From Bog-532 sp965277615 (lineage in GTDB: Bacteria; Actinomycetota; Actinomycetes; Streptosporangiales; Streptosporangiaceae), in contig CBDIDG010000005.1 of NCBI GenBank assembly GCA_965277615.1, forward strand, positions 62,001 through 126,000: a stretch of 64,000 bases of DNA, given 5' to 3'. Position 1 is the first letter of the stretch; each line of letters begins with the position of its first letter. The notes under the pieces are model-generated. The model saw only the letters and a program-made list of their open reading frames with translations. It did not search any database and had not been told where the DNA came from. The position numbers and the translations under genes were made by a program. Shown in pieces: positions 59,935 to 64,000 of the stretch.

Positions 59935-60441
59935 ATGCATCCCACCCCCGCTTCCGGTAACCGGCCGCCCGCCACGACGCTGGCCGGGCTCGGCGCTGGC
60001 GCCCTCGTCAGCGCTGTGATTCCGGCCGCTGCGGGCCTGGCCTTCCTGATCTCGCTGGCCGCCCGGCGGCCCCTGATCACCGTCGCCGCCCGGCGCTGGC
60101 CCTGGCTCACCGGCCGCCCGGCGGCTCAGCTATCGCGCCGCGCCCTCACCGGCCTGACCGCCGCCTGGGGCATCGGCCTGCTCGCCGCCGCGGCCATTCA
60201 AGGCGCCGGCGCCCTCACCGGCGGACTGGCCCTCACCAGCCCCGCCGGCTTCACCGCCCGCGCCCTGATCGCCCTGGCCGCCGAAGCCATCCTGGCCGCT
60301 ATCACCATCGCCTGGCTGCACCGCGACCCAGCCCGGGCCGGCAGGTACGGCGCGAAAACTCACGACCCAGCCTGCAGCACCGCTAGCCCGCCGGGCAACA
60401 AACCCGCCGAGCCGTCCGGCCCGTCAAGGAAGTGGTGGTGA
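59935..60441 (+). CDS. Membrane protein, VC0807-like
   Basis: A 168-residue protein with about three or four spans (ALVSAVIPAAAGLAFLISLAARRPLI; ALTGLTAAWGIGLLAAAAIQGAGALTGG; ALIALAAEAILAAITIAWL). The LISLAARRPLI segment and the RRPLI turn resemble the VC0807 family often found next to TetR regulators; the N-terminal part of that family is shortened. A hydrophilic Pro/Ser-rich tail ends the protein. Function unknown. Confidence 0.6.
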   Translation: MHPTPASGNRPPATTLAGLGAGALVSAVIPAAAGLAFLISLAARRPLITVAARRWPWLTGRPAAQLSRRALTGLTAAWGIGLLAAAAIQGAGALTGGLALTSPAGFTARALIALAAEAILAAITIAWLHRDPARAGRYGAKTHDPACSTASPPGNKPAEPSGPSRKWW

Positions 60442-60627
60442 GCACGCTGGTGACGCCGCTGCTCCCGCGCACGACCGCGATCAACCGGCGGTCAGTACCT
60501 TGTCTTCGAAGAGCTCCGACCTGATGGCAGTTACCGCCCGTTTCGCCCATTGGCTCATCGACGCGCAGAACATTCAAATCTGCGCCCATCACACGCGACG
60601 GCGTAATGGCCGGCTCGCCGCGCCGAA

Positions 60628-60668
60628 CGGCGGATCTGTCGCGGTTTCAGCACACTCTCATGGCCGCC
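60628..60668 (+). repeat. Dispersed hairpin repeat, partial copy
   Basis: GGCGGATCTGTCGCGGTTTC and CACACTCTCATGGCCGCC align with the upstream half of the family (as at 47094). The 530-base gap 60442-60975 holds this and otherwise nothing I could identify. Confidence 0.45.
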
Positions 60669-60975
60669 GACCGGGTTCGGGCGGACGGCGTGCGCGGTCT
60701 ATGCCGGATTCTTTGGCCTTCCGTGGCAGGCTGATGACCTAGAACCAGCAGACGGTGGCCTTCCACTGCAGAGGGAGCAGAGGACCGTTCCCCTCGAACA
60801 GGCGCGCTGTCAGTGGCCGGTGTGGGGTTTAACATTCAGCGTGACGCCGTGCGGTGACCGCCGGTACTGGAGCCTCAAAGAGCCGGCAGAATCTGAATCC
60901 GCCGCCGGGCCGGGGCGGCAAGGCTGACGGCCACCCGACTGCCCCGCCGAACGATAATCACGGAGAATCTCTACC

Positions 60976-61335
60976 ATGACCACGCCAGATGCCCACGAAC
61001 TGGTCATCAGCCGCGCAGACGGGCAAAGCGACGGTGAGGACTGGACCGAGGACTTCCAGCAGCTTCCGGGCGATGCGGGCATATCAATCATCCTGGAGTC
61101 CACCTCCCAGCCCAATCGCGGGCCCCGGCTGCACAAGCATCCCTACGCGGAGACGTTCATCATCAGACGCGGCAGCGCGACCTTCACCATCGGTTCCAGC
61201 CAGGTGACCGGCCGTGCCGGCCAGGTACTCGTTGCCCCGGCTGAGACACCGCATAAGTTCTCGACCGGACCCGGCGGTTACGAAGCCGTGCACATCCATG
61301 CCAGCCCCCGCTTCGTCACCGACTGGCTCGAGTAG
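60976..61335 (+). CDS. Small cupin-domain protein
   Basis: A 119-residue single cupin: RLHKHPYAETFIIRRGSATFTIG provides the first motif (G-x5-H-x-H-x-x-x-E-like) and GRAGQVLVAPAETPHKFSTGPGGYEAVHIHAS the second. The His/Glu set can hold a divalent metal. Such stand-alone cupins are isomerases, dioxygenases or sugar/hormone binders; the role here is unknown. It has no operon partners. Confidence 0.82.
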   Translation: MTTPDAHELVISRADGQSDGEDWTEDFQQLPGDAGISIILESTSQPNRGPRLHKHPYAETFIIRRGSATFTIGSSQVTGRAGQVLVAPAETPHKFSTGPGGYEAVHIHASPRFVTDWLE

Positions 61336-61554
61336 CCTCTGGCCAGCCCGGCGCGTGCCTGGCCCGCGGGCGGAGACGACAACATCACGCGTCTGTTCCC
61401 GAGTCAATCTCCCTCGGGAGAGCCAGGGAGCCGGGCCAGCCTCAGCCTGCAAGACCATGCATCGCGACCGGCCTTCTGAGACGTTCGGTCATGCCGCCGA
61501 CCGGGCGACTCCGTCAGGTTGCCGTCCTTCTGGTGACCCAGGTCGAAGCGGTTA

Positions 61555-61572
61555 ACGTTCCCGCGGGAACGT
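61555..61572. promoter_or_regulatory. 18-bp perfect palindrome
   Basis: ACGTTCCCGCGGGAACGT is fully self-complementary with no loop, the usual form of a dimer-binding site. It lies in the 530-base gene-free gap 61336-61870, immediately before a hairpin-repeat copy, and not clearly in a promoter. Confidence 0.5.
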
Positions 61573-61592
61573 CCTCATCTGCCGCGATGAGC
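61571..61592 (+). repeat. Dispersed hairpin repeat, short copy
   Basis: CCTCATCTGCCGCGATGAGC is the first hairpin of the family with both arms (CTCATC/GATGAG). The rest is absent. Confidence 0.55.
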
Positions 61593-61870
61593 GTCCATTG
61601 GGCCAACGTCGGTGAGTTACTGGAAAGCCGAGCGGCCAACGACTCTCGCATCGTGGCCGCTGACCGTAGCAGCGGTTCCCTGCAAGCCGCGGTAACGCGA
61701 TCCCGGTCGCATAGCGTGACTGGCAGCTTCTGCGACAGCCGCGCACCGAGCCGCCGATAGGCGCGGCTCGCGGTCTATGCGAAGCCGTCATGGACACCGC
61801 GCAGGTCAAGCTGATCTGTGTGCCTCTGCTCGTGTAGGCCGAGGCGGAGGGGCGCAGTTTGGGGACCGGT

Positions 61871-62713
61871 TTATATGGCGTGCGCGGTGACTAGCCAGGC
61901 GGCGCCGGGCATGATCAGGCCATCTGGTGAGGCGTACGCCACCAGGCGGTCCCGGACCTGTCTGGTCAGCTCAGCGGCTTGTGCCGGGCTGAGCCCGATC
62001 AGGATCTCGGTGGCGGTGGGCGAGGCGCGCTCGTACGCAAGCACGTCGTCCACGTCGCGGCCGATCAGCATCGGCTCGTCCGCCCGCGCGAACTCGATGC
62101 CGCCGAACCCCGCACTGTTCAGCAACGCATCGACCTGGCCGGTGTCGGCGAGGGAGAACGCAGCCGACGGCCCGGGCTTCTCACGGAGGCCGAGCACCGC
62201 CGCGGCCTCGGCGAACCCGGTGCTGAAGACGGGGTTTTCCGCGCGGGTGCGCCAGCAGAGGAAGGCCAGCCTGCCGCCGCGCTGCAGCGCTTTGCGCAGG
62301 TTGGCGAACGCCGCCGCCGGGTCATCGAAGAACATCACACCGAGACTGCTCAGCACCACGTCAAAGACCCCGGTCCCGAACGGGTGCACCTGGGCGTCGG
62401 CGACCTCGAACCGGACGTTGGAGACGCCAGCCGCGGCGGCGAGCCGGCGCGCTTCGGCCACCTGGATCCGGGAGAAGTCGGCGCCCAGAGCCTGCCCGCT
62501 GCGCGTGGCGCGGGCCGCGAGGATGGTCATCTCACCGCAGCCGCATCCGACGTCGAGAACGTTCTGCCCGTCCTGGATCTGCGCCGCGGCGAGCAACCGC
62601 GCCCTCAGCCGGCCCAGCATCTGCTCATGCCGCCCGCGCTGCTCGATGAACTCGCGCCCGCTGGCCCCGTTCCAGTCCTCGGCCTGCTCCGCATTCACCG
62701 CCACGGACGCCAC
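61871..62713 (-). CDS. SAM-dependent methyltransferase (UbiE/COQ5-like)
   Basis: A 280-residue class I methyltransferase: NAEQAEDWNGASGREFIEQRGRHEQML is the usual N-terminal helix, followed by motif I NVLDVGCGCGEMTILAARAT, LGADFSRIQVAEARRLA, RFEVADAQVHPF and VVLSSLGVMFFDDPAAAFANLRKAL. GTG 62713 is the best start; the open frame upstream runs through a hairpin-repeat copy and is not coding. The acceptor is unknown. It has no cotranscribed neighbour. Confidence 0.82.
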   Translation of the reverse strand: MASVAVNAEQAEDWNGASGREFIEQRGRHEQMLGRLRARLLAAAQIQDGQNVLDVGCGCGEMTILAARATRSGQALGADFSRIQVAEARRLAAAAGVSNVRFEVADAQVHPFGTGVFDVVLSSLGVMFFDDPAAAFANLRKALQRGGRLAFLCWRTRAENPVFSTGFAEAAAVLGLREKPGPSAAFSLADTGQVDALLNSAGFGGIEFARADEPMLIGRDVDDVLAYERASPTATEILIGLSPAQAAELTRQVRDRLVAYASPDGLIMPGAAWLVTAHAI

Positions 62714-62860
62714 GCTACTTCGCCCGTAACCATGCCTGGACCAGTGCCGATGCGCCGCCCGGTCCGCCATTGCCGGGGATCGTGACGGTAGCGGCGGCAC
62801 GCCAGAGCGGCGAATTCTGCGCGCAGCCGCTCGTCTGACCGACGCAGCAACAGACCAACC

Positions 62861-62947
62861 CGAATCGGCGATCTGCGCCTTGAGCCCTGCGGCAGGGCGC
62901 ACGCTCATCGCGGCATGAGAGTGCGTTAAAGCTGCACCGGAGCCGCC
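62861..62947 (-). repeat. Dispersed hairpin repeat, full copy
   Basis: The longest copy, reading on the minus strand as GCACTCTCATGCCGCGATGA, then the GCCCTG/CAGGGC hairpin and CAAGGCGCAGATCGCCGATT. It is almost identical to 57510-57576 through the three hairpins and extends about 25 bases further upstream, where it matches 47094-47139. Confidence 0.7.
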
Positions 62948-63110
62948 GATATGGTCGGGCGGGCTGGCCCTCAAGAGGCTAGTCAGTGCCGCACCGAATC
63001 GAACGTAATGCAGATGGGAGAGGGCGCTCAGGCCCGCGCCGCGGGCGGCGCTGCCGCCCGCGGGAAAGTGAGTGGCTTAGCGGGCCTTGTTCCCCGGCTA
63101 AGGGCGTGAA

Positions 63111-63329
63111 TCACTTATAGCGGTAAACGATGCGGCCCTGCGACCAGTCCGCCGGGCTGATCTCCAGCAGCACGCGGTCGTCTTGGATTACGCGGATGTG
63201 GTTCTTCGTCATCCGTCCCGACATCCTCGCGAGGACCTCGTGCCCGTTGGCGAGTACCACGGTGTAGAAGCCGTGCCCGCGCAGCCGGGCAATGGTGCCC
63301 TCGGTCTCGATGAAGTCAGCTCTTGGCAC
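63111..63329 (-). CDS. infA: Translation initiation factor IF-1, divergent paralog
   Basis: A 72-residue OB-fold protein, MPRADFIETEGTIARLRGHG, with the IF-1 core NGHEVLARMSGRMTKNHIRVIQDDRV and the canonical end GRIVYRYK. The N-terminal half is less conserved than the housekeeping actinobacterial IF-1, and the gene is not in its normal place before rpmJ-rpsM. It therefore appears to be an additional infA of the kind many actinomycetes carry. It binds the ribosomal A site during initiation. It stands alone between a methyltransferase and a gene-free stretch. Confidence 0.88.
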   Translation of the reverse strand: MPRADFIETEGTIARLRGHGFYTVVLANGHEVLARMSGRMTKNHIRVIQDDRVLLEISPADWSQGRIVYRYK

Positions 63330-63906
63330 TTAGTGATTCTCCTCATTGCTATGGCTTCGGCGTCGCACAGCTTGCCGCGCGAGCGCGCACTGGTTGTCCC
63401 GCGTCCCTGGAAGCATCGCAGGACATGCGCAAGACCTGGGATCCCCCGGGGGAAGCCGTTGTCCCCAGAACCAGCCATGCATGGGCGGGTCTGGGCATCT
63501 CGGCCGAACTGCTTCTCGCCCTGGGCCGGGCCACCGCCACGTTCCTTGAACCGCAGCAGGCGCACCGTCGGCCGTGAGGTCGAAGTCCTACGTTATCTAG
63601 GTAAGCGCGTCGGCGGCCTTCGATGTTCCCGCGTGCACCCAGGCGTTTGCACGCGTGCCCCGGGCGGCCGCTGGCGCTGCACTTGGCCGATGCCGAACAC
63701 CAGTGAACCCGGAAACCCACCTGACCGCAGGCGAACCCGACCTGCTCACTCGGACGCGGAAATCGCCGTTCTGTGTTCTTAACTGGCGTGATCAACTGTT
63801 GGCTGGCGCTGTGCAGATGAGCTGCGCGCGGCGGGTGGGGGCGCCGTTGGGTCGGCTGGCTGTCGCGGGCGCTCTGTGGTGCCGGGGCAAATGCGAAACT
63901 GACGGG
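63330..63906. other. Gene-free stretch
   Basis: About 580 bases without a supported gene. A plus-strand ORF at 63323-63577 (84 residues) lacks a ribosome site and a recognisable domain, and overlaps the start of the IF-1 gene. No repeat copy was noticed. Confidence 0.4.
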
Positions 63907-64000
63907 GTGACTACCTTCCGGGCGGAGCCGTTCAATATCAGGGTGGGCGATGAGGTCCTCGCCGACCTGAGGGAGCGGATCTGGAGCACGCGGTGGCCGG
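63907..64000 (+). CDS. Epoxide hydrolase (N-terminal part, runs off the window)
   Basis: From GTG 63907 the first 31 residues read VTTFRAEPFNIRVGDEVLAD, then LRERIWSTRWP. This is the EHN-type N-terminal helix of microsomal-like epoxide hydrolases, which usually reads V-x-x-x-x-L-x-D-L-x-x-R-L-x-x-T-R-W-P. The alpha/beta hydrolase domain lies beyond the window, so activity cannot be assessed. Confidence 0.7.
   Translation, partial: MTTFRAEPFNIRVGDEVLADLRERIWSTRWP

Noticed and set aside
63323..63577. 84-codon plus-strand ORF
   Set aside because: Overlaps the IF-1 start, has no ribosome site and no recognisable domain.
1..64000. CRISPR array
   Set aside because: No regularly spaced direct repeats with unique spacers were seen; the dispersed repeats are irregularly spaced hairpins.

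Overview
The window reads as chromosome of a GC-rich actinomycete. GTG starts are frequent, third codon positions are nearly all G/C, and the content is typical of the group: a Pkn-type Ser/Thr kinase, a LAL-type LuxR regulator, a DinB/maleylpyruvate-isomerase-fold protein and an NrtR-nadABC locus. The protein repertoire fits a soil actinobacterium (possibly Streptosporangiales), but I cannot place the genus. I found no rRNA, tRNA or CRISPR array.

Left part (1-41.3 kb) is dense with intact, mostly operonic genes. At 1-6.7 kb a minus-strand operon encodes an AMP-dependent acyl-CoA ligase, an AttM/AiiA-like lactonase, a hydroxyacid-oxoacid transhydrogenase (HOT), an FmdB zinc ribbon and a two-domain FAD/Fe-S dehydrogenase that runs off the left edge. 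Together they look like a gamma-butyrolactone/4-hydroxybutyrate route in which the FAD/Fe-S enzyme could recycle the D-2-hydroxyglutarate made by HOT. At 7-13.4 kb lie a small membrane protein, a flippase-like protein with a kinase-like domain, a thioesterase and a Pkn kinase with a C-terminal beta-propeller. At 13.4-14.9 kb DnaA-box-like sites precede a ParA-like ATPase and a small DNA-binding-like partner. At 15-20.3 kb come assorted metabolic genes. At 20.3-23.1 kb an apparent operon carries an LLM oxidoreductase, a photoactive-yellow-protein (PYP)-like sensor and a PAS-RsbU phosphatase. NrtR and nadABC occupy 23.2-27.7 kb, followed by an AT-rich stretch with more DnaA-box-like sites. An unknown zinc-ribbon-like protein and an RsbW-type ATPase lie at 28-29.9 kb.

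At 30.3-39.7 kb two divergent operons form a sugar/amino-sugar island. One encodes a DeoR regulator, PfkB kinase and ABC importer; the other a GH4 glycosidase, SIS isomerase, ROK kinase and class II tagatose/fructose-bisphosphate aldolase. A secreted GH54-CBM13 arabinofuranosidase follows, with two LacI-type operators upstream.

The right part (41.4-64 kb) is looser and looks like accessory DNA. It holds an alpha/beta hydrolase, a carotenoid oxygenase, a membrane protein that reads on into its neighbour, a two-component system, a LAL regulator, an orphan His-Me-finger nuclease, an IS256-type and an IS3-type insertion sequence, two methyltransferases, pyrE, a zincin, a TetR regulator with a coupled leader ORF, a second-type IF-1 and the start of an epoxide hydrolase. 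A family of short hairpin-forming repeats is scattered between these genes, and I saw no copy of it left of 41 kb.
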